DNA of 64,000 nucleotides from Thinopyrum elongatum (GCA_011799875.1 CM022300.1:238898807-238962806), one strand, 5' to 3'. Positions 12,040-23,713 are shown, counted from the first letter of the stretch. Notes: generated by a model not told the origin, from the sequence alone. A program made the numbers and translations.

Positions 12040-13880
12040 GTAGTGCAGCGAGCAACAAAACGCTCAACATCCCGTCTCATCTTTGGCCAAAAGAAATGTG
12101 TAGCAAGTATATCCTCCGTCTTCTTCACGCCAAAGTGTCCCATTAATCCTCCTCCATGCGCCTCCTGCAATAACAAAAGACGAACGGAGCTAGCTGGAAT
12201 GCATAGCTTGTTAGCACGAAACACAAATCCATCGTTAACGACGAACTTGTTCCATGTTCTCCCTTCCTTACAATTCTGCAATACATCTTTAAATTCAGCA
12301 TCATGCACATATTGATCTTTGATGGTCTCCAAACCAAATATTTTAAAGTCAAGTTGTGAAAGCATAGTATAACGACGAGACAATGCATCAGCAATAACAT
12401 TTTCTTTACCCTTCTTGTGTTTAATGACATAAGGGAAAGTCTCAATAAATTCAACCCATTTAGCATGTCTACGGTTCAGTTTTGCTTGACTTTTAATGTG
12501 TTTCAAAGATTCATGATCAGAATGTATAACAAATTCTTTGGGCCATAAATAATGTTGCCATGTTTCTAAGGTCCGAACAAGAGCATATAATTCTTTATCA
12601 TAAGTAGAATAGTTCAGACTAGGCCCACTCAATTTTTCAGAAAAGTTTGCAACAGGTTTGCCATCTTGTAATAAAACACCTCCTAATCCAATTCCACTAG
12701 CATCACATTCAAGCTCAAAAGTCTTATTAAAATCAGGAAGTTGGAGTAAAGGAGCATGTGTCAACTTATCTTTCAATACCGTGAAGGCTTCTTCCTGTGA
12801 GGTACCCCAAACAAAAGGCACATCCTTCTTTGTAAGCTCATTGAGAGGTGCAGCAATGGTGCTGAAATCTCTCACAAAACGCCTATAGAAACCAGCGAGT
12901 CCAAGAAAACTCCTCACTTGAGTGGCCGTTTTGGGCTGTGGCCAACTCTCAATAGCTTCAATCTTGGCTTTATCAACTTCAATTCCCTGTGGAGTAACAA
13001 CATAGCCAAGAAAAGATACTCGGTCGGTGCAAAAGGTGCACTTCCCAAGGTTACCAAACAAACGTGCATCACGTAAAGCAATAAAAACAGCACGTAAATG
13101 TTCCAAATGTTCCTCCAAAGATCTGCTATAAATCAGTATATCATCAAAATAGACTACCACAAATCGTCCAATGAAAGCACGTAAAACTTCGTTCATTAAT
13201 CTCATGAAAGTACTAGGTGCATTAGTTAACCCAAAAGGCATGACTAACCACTCATATAATCCAAACTTTGATTTAAATGCTGTTTTCCATTCATCCCCCA
13301 ATTTCATACGAATTTGATGGTATCCACTACGCAAATCAACTTTGGAGAATATTGTAGAGCCACTCAATTCATCAAGCATATCATCTAGTCTAGGAATAGG
13401 ATGACGATAACGAATAGTAATATTATTAATGCCTCTACAATCAACACACATACGCGACGTACCATCCTTTTTCGGCACTAGAATAATAGGAACAGCACAA
13501 GGACTAAGGGATTCGCGTATATAACCTTTGTCGAGCAACTCCTGTACTTGACGCATAATCTCCTTCGTCTCCTCTGGATTGGTACGGTATGGCGCACGGT
13601 TTGGCAACGAAGCACCGGGAATTAAGTCAATCTGATGCTCAATCCCGCGAATAGGTGGTAATCCTGGTGGCACGTCTTGTGGAAAGACGTCAGCGAACTC
13701 CTGCAAAATGTTAGTGACCGCAGGAGGCAAAGAGGAAGGCACGTCCTCGAATGAAAATAACGCCTCTTTGCACACAAAAGCATAGCAAACAGAATTGCTG
13801 AAATCTAGATCATCAATATCAGATTTGGTGGCAAGTAAGCATGCACTTTTCAATTTAATTTCAGAAGCAACACTAGATGG
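12034..13880 (-). pseudogene. CRW-2 Pol: RT, RNase H, integrase N-terminus
   Basis: From the protease-RT linker the frame runs through [22 protein letters not shown] motifs ([45 protein letters not shown]) and RNase H, to the zinc-binding HHCC of integrase ending CTTCQK. All RT active-site residues, including the YFDD at about 13140, are present. A TAA at 13881-13883 separates it from gag-protease. In the CRW-1 copy the same codon is AAA (lysine), so this is a single-base nonsense change. At the other end a one-base deletion near 12033 shifts the frame. Confidence 0.88.
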
Positions 13881-15400
13881 TTAATTATTAGGCTTCATTT
13901 GTTGCTCAAATTCTTTTGCCACAATCTGATTTTCACTCTTATTTTTCTCCTGTTTTGCTTTACTAGCTCTATTAATATCATCTTTCAAAATAGAATCAGG
14001 AGTCATAGGAAGCAAAGTAATATGTTTATCCTTATGAACAAGAGTATACTGATTGTTTCTACCATGGTGTACAGAATTTTTATCAAATTGCCATGGTCTA
14101 CCAAGTAATAATGAACATGCTTGCATGGGTACCACATCACAATCAACATAATCAGCATATGTAGAGATACTAAAATGCACACGAACAGTACGTGTTACCT
14201 TAACCTTGCTGCTGTTGTTGAACCATTGGATATAGTAAGGATGTGGATGTGGTCTTGTGGTGAGAGATAGCTTCTCCACCATCTCCATGCTAGCCAAGTT
14301 GTTGCAGCTCCCTCCATCTATGATGACGCGAACAGAACGTTCCTTCACAACTCCCTTTGTATGGAACAAATTATGCCTCTGATTTTTCTCAGCTTGTGCG
14401 ACCTGCACACTCAAAACACGTTGAGCAACTAAACATTCATACCTGTCAGCGTCTTCAGGAGCCATGTATTGCGTCTCATGATCAGAATCATCTCCACTGT
14501 GTTCTTCACTTGTAATAAGAGCCAAAGTCTCCTCATCATAATCACTAGCGGACTCATACCCACCATCCTCAGTAGCAATCATAACACGCGGAGATTGGCA
14601 TTCTCTCGCATAATGACCTCTTCCCTTACAACGACGACAAATAATATCATGTGTGTGCCCTGTTGATGCCATAGATGAAGAAGAGCTCTGGGCAGGCCCA
14701 GAAGGTGTACTCTTGGCAGATGGTGGTGGTGGTTCCTGTTTTCTTGTATCTCGGCTGGAATTGGCGGCTGAAGTCAGTGGTGCCGCAGTAGGACGTGTGG
14801 GAGTAGAGGAGGCACGCGGTGTCCATGATGAAGATCGACCTGCAGAAAAATTAGTTCGCGCCAATGCCTGTCGATCCTGCACTTCACGTTCAGCTTTACA
14901 AGCAAGATGGAATAAACGAGTGATATTATTATACTCCTTATACTCTAGAATGGTCTGAATCTCTCTATTTAATCCACCCATGAAACGTGCAAGCATAGCT
15001 TCATTCTCCTCAACAATACCACATCTAATCATGCCAGTTTGTAATTCCTGATAATATTCTTCTACAGAATTTTTTCCTTGTCTTAAGCGCTGCAATTTTT
15101 GAAGTAATTCACGTTGATAATATGGTGGAACCCAACGAGTACGCATAGCAGTTTTCAAAGCAGCCCACATAGCTATGGATAGATATAACACAATGTTCAG
15201 ACCACCATACACATGCAAAAACTAATGTGAAAGACAAACAGCAGCCAGCAACACGTCGTTCCTCGGGATATTGAAAAATGTATAAACGTTGTTCAGTTTC
15301 TAATCCCAAGTAAGATATATCATCGGACATATCTACCTCGAATGGTGGAATATTCAATTTAATTTAGGAAGATGGTCATGATCTCGTACTGAAGTGGTGG
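13881..15400 (-). pseudogene. CRW-2 Gag and protease
   Basis: Gag reads ALKTAMRTRWVPPYYQRELL, GKNSVEEYYQELQTGMIRCG and ARFMGGLNREIQTILEY. A proline/serine-rich stretch follows, then the zinc knuckle CRRCKGRGHYARECQ near 14600-14640 and the protease motif VRVIIDGGSCNNLASMEMV near 14270-14330. The N-terminal part (ETEQRLYIFQYPEERRVA, then WWSEHC) is in another frame between 15170 and 15360, with stops before it, so the gag start is decayed. The frame ends at the TAA at 13881. Gag forms the particle and the protease processes the polyprotein. Confidence 0.88.
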
Positions 15401-17000
15401 TGCAGACCTACCATTGCGATTATTTGCATGGTGGACGACTGGTGATGGTGTTGCACGTAGTTATGATTTGATCAACCTCATCCTCATAATCGCCGCGGTA
15501 ATCATCCTCCTCCTCGGCACCAGCAGCAGAGCAGGAGCAGGAGCCAAAGAAGCATCACACAGTAGGTACAGCAGCACCAGAAGTTTGGCCATCCTCAAGA
15601 GGAACACGCTTCGCTCGTACAACTGATTTGGAAGGGGGCGTTGGTTGTCGTTGCAGAGGTGCGACAGGTGCAGCCGGGTGGTGGTTGGGGAAGACGCGTG
15701 AGCAATTCATTAAACTTGTTATCAGCTTTGTCTCGAACGGACTTCTCCATGCCATCTATCTTCTCCATGGGGCCTCTTCAAACTGTTTAGCACATCTCCC
15801 ACCGGCCACTCATCATTTGATGAAATTATCATGCAACTCCTCTGTTCGTCATGTTCTCCAGTCAATCTCGTCGGCTTGTGATCCTGCCATGGTTAGCAGC
15901 AATAGAAACACACAAGAATATGATCCTACAGACTACTAGAAAGTGGTGGTGGTGTGTGGTGGTGTCACAAATCCGTCAAGCAATCTCAAATTCTTACCAG
16001 TTCTTACCCAGCAGCAGGTGGTGATCGGCAACCTTTGAGTCAAAACTCTCAGAGCTTGGAGACAGAGCGATTGCCAGGTGGTTGTCAAACGCACGATGTA
16101 GATGTATGTGGAGCTGGGAAGGCTTATGATATGGTAGCAAAAAGGGTCAGCAATAATTAATTCAGAGATGCAATGTTGAATAACTCTCAACGACGGTATG
16201 TGCTGGTCCTAGGCTAGACCGTGCCGTAGAGAAGCGAGCCTAGAACACTAACACAAAAATCACGGCGCTGCATTGTAACACAGGAAGGAGCACATCGAAT
16301 TTTTTCTTTTTTTTTCTTTTTTTTCCTCTTTTTTTTTTTGGCTCCGCAACAATTTCTTTTCGAAAAAGTCAAAATGGTCAAAAACTGCCTAGCCAGAATT
16401 TTCCAGACTTAGTTTTTTTTTTTTTTTTTGAAACTGGAAACTATTTTTCTTCTGCGGGTTAGCGACGAAAATTGGGGAATCGACTTGTTCACGACTCGTA
16501 GTATCGCGTGATCTGGAACTCTAAAATAAAGGAATAAAATGGACCGGACTAGGACTGGTGGCAGAGATGAATCTGGGGAACCAGACTGGTGATTGAGGTA
16601 TATGACGGTAGTATATGTGGGCTCGGATTGGTGGTGGTATATGGACTCGGATTGGTGGTGGTATATGGACTCGGATCGGTGGTGGTATATGGACTCAGAG
16701 AAATAGCAGATAAGCTGTGGTGGTATACGGTAGGGGCGATGATGATGGTGCGGCGGCGGCGTGACAACTTGTGAACAGAACTCGAAACTCTAAAGAACTA
16801 GACGCTAAGACCAGCAACTTGACACGACGATGCAACCGCAAATTCAACAAAGCAAAAACCCTAAAAAGATTATGCAAAGGCTCAGATTGGTTCGGATATG
16901 ATGAACTAACCCTAAATTTTTTTTGGCTTTTTCCTGGACTGTAGGTATGAAGAACAGACTCGATCTAAACTACGAAAAACTGTAAATCTCACCGAGCAAC
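15401..17000. other. CRW-2 5' leader and decayed gag start
   Basis: About 1.6 kb lies between gag and the primer-binding site. It is rich in T-runs (16285-16440) and holds a 24-bp minisatellite. No continuous frame recognisable as protein was seen. Long leaders are normal in this family; I infer no gene here. Confidence 0.7.
16611..16698. repeat. 24-bp minisatellite in CRW-2 leader
   Basis: About 3.5 tandem copies of a unit like GGTGGTATATGGACTCGGAT are visible, with a few base changes between copies. Confidence 0.85.
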
Positions 17001-17017
17001 CTGGGAATCTGATACCA
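17001..17017 (-). promoter_or_regulatory. Primer-binding site of CRW-2
   Basis: The minus strand reads TGGTATCAGATTCCCAG two bases from the LTR end. This is the initiator-methionine tRNA type of site. It shows that LTR3 is the 5' LTR of CRW-2. Confidence 0.85.
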
Positions 17018-17019
17018 CT

Positions 17020-17808
17020 TGATAGAGGCGAGGGTGTCCCGATCTTTCGATGAGGTGATAGCTATCGTTTTTGGTGGAGTAGACTTTGACGATCCGACTA
17101 CGAACGTGCGAGGACGTCGTGCCTTAGCAATCGCTAAACCAACTCCGAGAGGTTATTGACCACGCCGGAGCACAATCAACCTGACCACGAGGGTCTATCT
17201 CCTGCAAGCAAACGAAGAACAAGCAAGAAACTAAGATTTGCAATCTGGATATTGCGAATATAAGATGAAAGCTTTATTGATCAAGGTGGGGTTCTGTGAC
17301 GTCTTGGTCTGGTCGTTGAACACAAACGAAGTACGCGAAATTGCAGCTATGGCGAACTTTTAATCTAAACAAAACCCAAAGTCTAAACGGTGCCCTAAGG
17401 GCTGTATATATGGAGGAAGAGGAGGGGATTTCGTGGCCCTTGAAGGAGGGGTCCGAAACCAACCCTATCTCTTGTTTCCCCACACATACGGACTCTAAAA
17501 ACAGCCTATACTCAAGTATTTCGAAATTACATGGGCCTGGCCCAATAATAAGGTGACGCAGCACCTATAATAGCCTCTGGACGAAATTTATGAAGTGACA
17601 TCTTGTATATTTCGTCCAAGGCTTCCTGCACTCATTATGGTGGCTTCAAAGTCCTGAAATCATCACTTGTAACTCCGTTCTTGTTCCCCTTGTGCATGCC
17701 ATCATCTCCATGCTTGAACTTGCTCCAAGGTTCCTCTTTCTTGTCCAAGCTAGGCCCTTCATTTGTAAGCAAAACAAATGTATCCAATTTAGGCAGCATC
17801 ATATTCTC
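17020..17808 (-). repeat. CRW-2 5' LTR (LTR3), truncated
   Basis: The U5 end is intact at 17020. The U3 end stops at 17808, 133 bp short of the 922-bp length, where it is joined to protease-RT linker sequence of CRW-1. Confidence 0.9.
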
Positions 17809-19489
17809 AGGAACAGCACAAGGACTAAGGGATTCGCGTATATAACCTTTGTCGAGCAACTCCTGTACTTGACGCATAATCTCCTTCGTCTCCTCTGGAT
17901 TGGTACGGTATGGCGCACGGTTTGGCAACGAAGCACCGGGAATTAAGTCAATCTGATGCTCAATCCCGCGAATAGGTTGTAATCCCGGTGGCACGTCTTG
18001 TGGAAAGACGTCAGCGAACTCCTGCAAAATGTTAGTGACCGCAGGAGGCAAAGAGGAAGGCACGTCCTCGAATGAAAATAACGCCTCTTTGCACACAAAA
18101 GCATAGCAAACAGAATTGCTGAAATCTAGATCATCAATATCAGATTTGGTGGCAAGTAAGCATGCACTTTTCAATTTAATTTCAGAAGCAACACTAGATG
18201 GTTTATTATTAGGCTTCATTTGTTGCTCCAATTCTTTTGCCACAATCTGATTTTCACTCTTATTTTTCTCCTGTTTTGCTTTACTAGCTCTATTAATATC
18301 ATCTTTCAAAATAGAATCAGGAGTCATAGGAAGCAAAGTAATATGTTTATCCTTATGAACAAGAGTATACTGATTGTTTCTACCATGGTGTACAGAATTT
18401 TTATCAAATTGCCATGGTCTACCAAGTAATAATGAACATGCTTGCATGGGTACCACATCACAATCAACATAATCAGCATATGTAGAGATACTAAAATGCA
18501 CACGAACAGTACGTGTTACCTTAACCTTGCCGCTGTTGTTGAACCATTGGATATAGTAAGGATGTGGATGTGGTCTTGTGGTGAGAGATAGCTTCTCCAC
18601 CATCTCCATGCTAGCCAAGTTGTTGCAGCTCACTCCATCTATGATGACGCGAACAGAACGTTCCTTCACAACTCCCTTTGTATGGAACAAATTATGCCTC
18701 TGATTTTGCTCAGCTTGTGTGACCTGCACACTCAAAACACGTTGAGCAACTAAACATTCATACCTGTCAGCGTCTTCAGGAGCCATGTATTGCGTCTCAT
18801 GATCAGAATCATCTCCACCGTGTTCTTCACTTGTAATAAGAGCCAAAGTCTCCTCATCATAGTCACTAGCGGACTCATACCCACCATCCTCAGTAGCAAT
18901 CATAACACGCGGAGATTGGCATTCTCTCGCATAATGACCTCTTCCCTTACAACGACGACAAATAATATCATGTGTGTGCCCTGTTGATGCCATAGATGAA
19001 GAAGAGCTCTGGGCAGGCCCAGAAGGTGTACTCTTGGCAGATGGTGGTGGTGGTGCCTGTTTTCTTATATCTGGTTGGAATTGGCGGCTGAAGTCAGTGG
19101 TGCCGCAGTTGGACGTGTGGGAGTAGAGGAGGCACGCGGTGTCCATGATGAAGATCGACCTGCAGAAAAATTAGTTCGCGCCAATGCCTGTCGATCCTGC
19201 ACTTCACGTTCAGCTTTACAAGCAAGATGGAATAAACGAGTGATATTATTATACTCCTTATACTCTAGAATGGTCTGAATCTCTCTATTTAATCCACCCA
19301 TGAAACGTGCAAGCATAGCTTCATTCTCCTCAACAATACCACATCTAATCATGCCAGTTTGTAATTCCTGATAATATTCTTCTACAGAATTTTTTCCTTG
19401 TCTTAAGCGCTGCAATTTTTGAAGTAATTCACGTTGATAATATGGTGGAACCCAACGAGTACGCATAGCAGTTTTCAAAGCAGCCCACG
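17809..19489 (-). pseudogene. CRW-1 Gag and protease, fused to LTR-coded CR tail
   Basis: The sequence is nearly identical to the CRW-2 gag-protease. It carries the same zinc knuckle and protease motif, but IIDGVSCNNL replaces IIDGGSCNNL at the active site (G to V), which would probably harm the protease. The codon that is a stop in CRW-2 is lysine here. At 17809 the frame passes from SLSPCAVP into [11 protein letters not shown], the CR tail coded by the truncated CRW-2 LTR. An open frame of about 500 codons (17635-19146) therefore joins Gag-protease to the tail in phase. A frame change near 19070 separates the N-terminal gag. At 19489 gag is joined to LTR4 with the leader missing. Confidence 0.85.
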
Positions 19490-20411
19490 TGATAGAGGCG
19501 AGGGTGTCCCGATCTTTCGATGAGATGATAGCTATCGTTTTTGGTGGAGTAGACTTTGACGATCCGACTACGAACGTGCGAGGACGTCGCGCCTTAGCAA
19601 TCGCTAAACCAACTCCGAGAGGTTATTGACCACCCCGGAGCACAATCAACCTGACCACGAGGGTCTATCTCCTGCAAGCAAACGAAGAACAAGCAAGAAA
19701 CTAAGATTTGCAATCTGGATATTGCGAATATAAGATGAAAGCTTTATTGATCAAGGTGGGGTTCTATGACGTCTTGGTCTGGTCGTTGAACACAAATGAA
19801 GTACGCGAAGTTGCAGCTATGGCGAACTTTTAATCTAAACAAAACCCAAAGTCTAAACGGTGCCCTAAGGGCTGTATATATGGAGGAAGAGGAGGGAATT
19901 TCGTGGCCCTTGAAGGAGGGGTCCGAAACCAACCCTATCTCTTGTTTCCCCACACATACGGACTCTAAAAACAGCCTATACTCAAGTATTTCGAAATTAC
20001 ATGGGCCTGGCCCAATAATATGGTGACGCAGCACCTATAATAGCCTCTGGACGAAATTTATGAAGTGACATCTTGTATATTTCGTCCAAGGCTTCCTGCA
20101 CTCATTATGGTGGCTTCAAAGTCCTAAAATCATCACTTGTAACTCCGTTCTTGTTCCCCTTGTGCATGCCATCATCTCCATGCTTGAACTTGCTCCAAGG
20201 TTCCTCTTTCTTGTCCAAGCTAGGCCCTTCATTTGTAAGCAAAACAAATGTATCCAATTTAGACAGCATCATATTCTCATGAACTTTAGAATCATTACCA
20301 AGAAACGAAAGTACCTGATATTTTAATTGGCGTGCGCGAGCTCTAGTAATTGGTCCAGTATGTATAGAAGCAGGGGCTGTGGGTGTAACAATGGTATTGA
20401 TGTCCTCATCA
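19490..20411 (-). repeat. CRW-1 5' LTR (LTR4)
   Basis: This complete 922-bp LTR has right flank ACGGG, matching the left flank of LTR1. On its U5 side gag (CAGCCCAC) is joined almost directly to the LTR. The microhomology CCAC between gag and the normal primer-binding site suggests a small illegitimate deletion. Confidence 0.9.
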
Positions 20412-21078
20412 ACGGGGGAGAGTGAGAGGGGTCCAGGGGTGCGTCGTGGTGACTTCCAGAGAGGCCAGGGCGTCGAAGGGGAGGGGCAGGCAGGCAGGTG
20501 GCATGGCGCCCTCGCGCGCACCGTGCCCTCCTTCGCCTCGCCTTCTGGCAGAGGTTGGGGATGACTGGCACGGGCCAGCACAGTGCTGGGCCGTCCAGGT
20601 GGGCTGCGGTGAACGCCAGCTAAGTCCTCTGTCTTTCCCATTGTTTTCTGTTTTTCTATTTTCTGTCATTTGTTTTGATTTAGTTTTAGGAACTAAATCA
20701 TTTTATTTTCTTCTGATAATTTTTGTAGGGACTAGTTGGATTATTCCAAAGCCCCTCACCAAAATTCAGAATTATTGGAGCTAGTAAATATTTTATATGA
20801 ATTAATAGCCCCAATTCAAATACAATATGAACTGATTCAAAAATACAAAATGTCATGGAAAAATGTGCATCATCTCTTGTTACTGTTTCCAGCATTTTCC
20901 AAAAATGATGAACATTTTTTAAGGCCATTTGGGTTCACTGGGAATATTTTTAGTTGAACCTATTTGAATTCCAAATGCTAGGGTTTGATCATCCCCCATT
21001 TCAAGTTCATTTGAAAAATTAAACATGATGCTCACATGAAAGGCTAGCCTAAGTCATACCAGAACTAGGGATGTGACA
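20412..21078. repeat. Ty3-type LTR remnant flanking the CRW nest
   Basis: The segment ends GGGATGTGACA at 21078, the usual terminus of Ty3 LTRs that begin TGTCACATCCC, and abuts integrase sequence. Its continuation left of the nest is the 11-bp stretch 7591-7601 before the copia element. The rest of this LTR must lie beyond the window. No gene is seen. Confidence 0.55.
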
Positions 21079-21830
21079 GGTGGTTCACATTTTATTTATG
21101 GTGCTTTCTGAAAACTTCTTGCTAAATATGATGTTAACCATAGAATTGCATATCCTTATCATCTTCAGTCTAGTGGTCAAGTTGAATTGAGTAATAGATA
21201 AATCAAATTAATTTTGCAAAAGACCATTAATAGATCTAGAAAGAATTGGTCTAAGAAACTTGATGATGCATTATGGGCTTATAGAACTGCTTATAAGAAT
21301 CCTATGGGTATGTCTCTGTATAAAATGGTGTATGGAAAAGCATGTCATTTACCTCTTGAGTTAGAACATAAAGCATATTGGGCAATTAAAAAACTTAACT
21401 ATGATTTCAAACTTGCCAGTGAAAAGAGGTTATTTGATATTAGCTCGCTAGATGAGTGGAGAACCCAAGCTTATGAAAATGCCAAGTTGTTTAAAGAAAA
21501 AGTTAAAAGATGGCATGATAAAAGAATTCAAAAACGGGAATTCAAAGTAGGTAAGCATGTTCTATTATAAAACTCTTGTTTCAGATTCTTTGCAGGAAAA
21601 CTTCTCTCTAAATGGGAAGGACCGTATATTATCGAAGAAGTTTATCGCTCCGGAGCTATCAAGATCAATAATGCCGACGGTGGTTAATGAGAAAAGAATT
21701 AAACATTATATCTCAGGTACACCTATTAATGTTGAAACTAATATTATTCAAACTATGGAACCGGAGGAACACATAAGAGAAACCTTCTGGAGCACTCCAG
21801 AACCCTGAAAAAGATTAGGTATGTGATATG
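21079..21830 (+). pseudogene. Athila-like integrase C-terminal half
   Basis: The frame begins at GGSHFIYGAF, just past the second catalytic aspartate of the core. It has the glutamate region SSGQVELSNR, then WSKKLDDALWAYRTAYKNPM, YGKACHLPLELEHKAYWAIK and RIQKREFKVG. After a frame change near 21570 the GPY domain follows (FAGKLLSKWEGPYIIEEVY). Stops at about 21112 (TGA) and 21199 (TAA) break it. The family role is insertion of element DNA into chromosomes. Confidence 0.85.
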
Positions 21831-22126
21831 GTAAGTAAACGGACTCCAAAAATCCCATAAAAATAATTTATATCCGTTTTGGAATATTAGAAAAAAAATA
21901 CCAAAATAAGAAACAACCAAGGAGACCCATGAGGAGGTCACAAGTCAGTAGGGCGCGACCCCCCCGGGGCGCACCCCTCGTATGCCTTCCCGACTTCGTT
22001 TTCTTCTGGAATACTTGTTTCGCAAGATAAAAATTCTTTATATATACTCCCGGATGTTTTGACCATCATACTGCAAGATTTTCCTTGGTTCTTGTTTCAT
22101 GCTGTTTTTCTAGCAGATCTGATAAT

Positions 22127-22538
22127 ATGTCATCACAAGATTCGGACGGAGAAAGCTATGTGTCCCATTATGCTGCAAAACCAAGGATCTATGGAGACAT
22201 GGATGCTTATGGTTGGTCCACGGAGGAAGAGCAAGATGTTGATTTGAAGAGGATGGGGGGCACGAGTTTGGAAGAAGATGAAGCCCCTATACCTCAACCC
22301 GGAGATATGCATGTGGAATTCAAGAAGTCGAGCCTCCTGGACACAGTAAACGAATCTAAGTTTCAATTTATCCCATTCCATCTTCTACAGGAAAAACAAG
22401 AATGTACTATGTGAAAGGGCATTGGAGCTTGAGCAAGAGGTCAGCAAGCTGAGGGAGGAAAACTGTATTCTCAAGAGGAAGCTCAAGGACAAGCCCACCA
22501 CCACATCATCACCATCATCACCGAAGAAAGAAACTTGA
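22127..22538 (+). pseudogene. Small extra ORF with coiled coil, Athila-like 3' region
   Basis: The first part begins MSSQDSDGESYVSHYAAKPR and includes STEEEQDVDLKRMGG. A frame change, or possibly a splice near 22391, leads to LELEQEVSKLREENCILKRK, a clear leucine-rich coiled coil, and then a serine/threonine/proline tail before TGA. It lies in the post-integrase position where many Athila relatives carry extra ORFs. I do not know its function. The name is positional only. Confidence 0.55.
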
Positions 22539-23713
22539 GTACATGGGTAGGGCACCACCCTAGGCTTGTGCCAAGCTTGGGGGAGGAGCCCCGGTATCGT
22601 ATCACCATCACTTTTATTATCTTTACCTATCTTAATTTGATCCTTAGTTATTCCGTGAATTAGAAGAATAAAAGTTTAGTATGATCTATTTTCGAGTGCT
22701 AGTTTCGTGATCTATCTATGTAATCGAGTTGAAATTTATATAGTAAAGAGTAGTTTGAGTTTTGATTCTTTACTTTCATGTTTCAATATTAGCAATGAAA
22801 ATAATAAAAAGATCATATGCTAATCCTATGGAAAGTAATGAGTTTACATAAAGAGAAGTATAATTGATAAATTTGTTGGAGATTAAGAAACATAGTATTG
22901 GTCAATGATGCAATTCATGAAAAATTAATAAGGGAAGAGAAGATTCACATATAAATATCCTATCTTGGACATCTTTTATGATTGTGAGCCCCCATTAAAT
23001 ATTCTATGTCAATTTGTTGACGTTGGAAAAGGAAGACAATGTAATGAGTTACGTTTGCTTGTATTCACATAGAAGTTATAAACATGGATCCTCCAACATG
23101 TGGTGCTTGCTCAATATATTTGCTAGCCAAAAATCCGCACCAAGTAGAGATACTACTTGTGCATCCAAAACCCTTAAACCCAGTTTCATGCCATGAGAGT
23201 CCACTATATCTACCTATGGATTGAATAAGATCCTTCAAGTAAGTTGTCATAGGTGCATAAAGTAATAAAAATTACTCCTAAATATGTATGATCTTTTACT
23301 GTAAGGGGAAATAAGCTTTGTACGATCTTGTGATGGTAAAGAAATAAAAGCGATGGACTGCATAATAAAGGTTTCTATCACAAGGGGCAATACAAAGTGA
23401 CGTTCCTTTACATTAAGAGTTTGCACATCCAAAACTAAAAAGCGCATGACAACCTCTACTTCTCTCTGTGAAGGGCCTATCTTTACTTTTCTGTATTTAC
23501 TTTCTATGCAAGTGTCAATAGTGTTCCTCTCTATTTCTTTTTCATTTTTTTCTCTTAGCAAGCATCATGTGGTGGGGAAGATCTAGGCACATATATCCAG
23601 TTGGATATAAGCGATCATGAGTTATTATTGTTGACATTACCCTTGAGGTAAATAAGTTGGGAGGCGAAACTATAAGCCCCTATCTTTCTATGTGTCTGAC
23701 TGAAACTTTTGCT

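Larger units (their letters stand above)
10480..17808 (-). mobile_element. Nested CRW/Cereba-like element (CRW-2)
   Basis: The inner copy has a 3' LTR at 10480-11401, internal region 11402-17019 with primer-binding site, and a 5' LTR from 17020 truncated at 17808. Its left end is a clean LTR terminus inserted into the RT gene of CRW-1 (flank AAAAG). The right boundary was lost in a deletion that removed about 133 bp of LTR and about 455 bp of CRW-1. An internal deletion of about 325 bp removed the integrase C-terminus. LTR2 and LTR3 share GGGGATTT, AATAAGGTG and TTAGGCA, which the outer LTRs lack. Stops and a frameshift inactivate it. Confidence 0.88.
7602..20411 (-). mobile_element. Outer CRW/Cereba-like centromeric Ty3 element (CRW-1)
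   Basis: The outer element has a 3' LTR at 7602-8523 and a 5' LTR at 19490-20411, each 922 bp. It is flanked on both sides by the 5-bp duplication ACGGG (7597-7601 and 20412-20416). Internal sequence survives in two blocks, pol (8524-10479) and gag-protease (17809-19489), split by a second copy of the same family. About 455 bp of reverse transcriptase is missing at the right nested junction. The leader and gag start beside the 5' LTR are also gone. The family assignment rests on the LTR start TGATGAGGACATC and on a pol frame that runs into the LTR, as in centromeric CRM-clade elements. Confidence 0.9.

Noticed and set aside
23247..23561. A 104-codon minus-strand frame in the Athila-like 3' region
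   Set aside because: It has no family match and lies in the non-coding part of the element.
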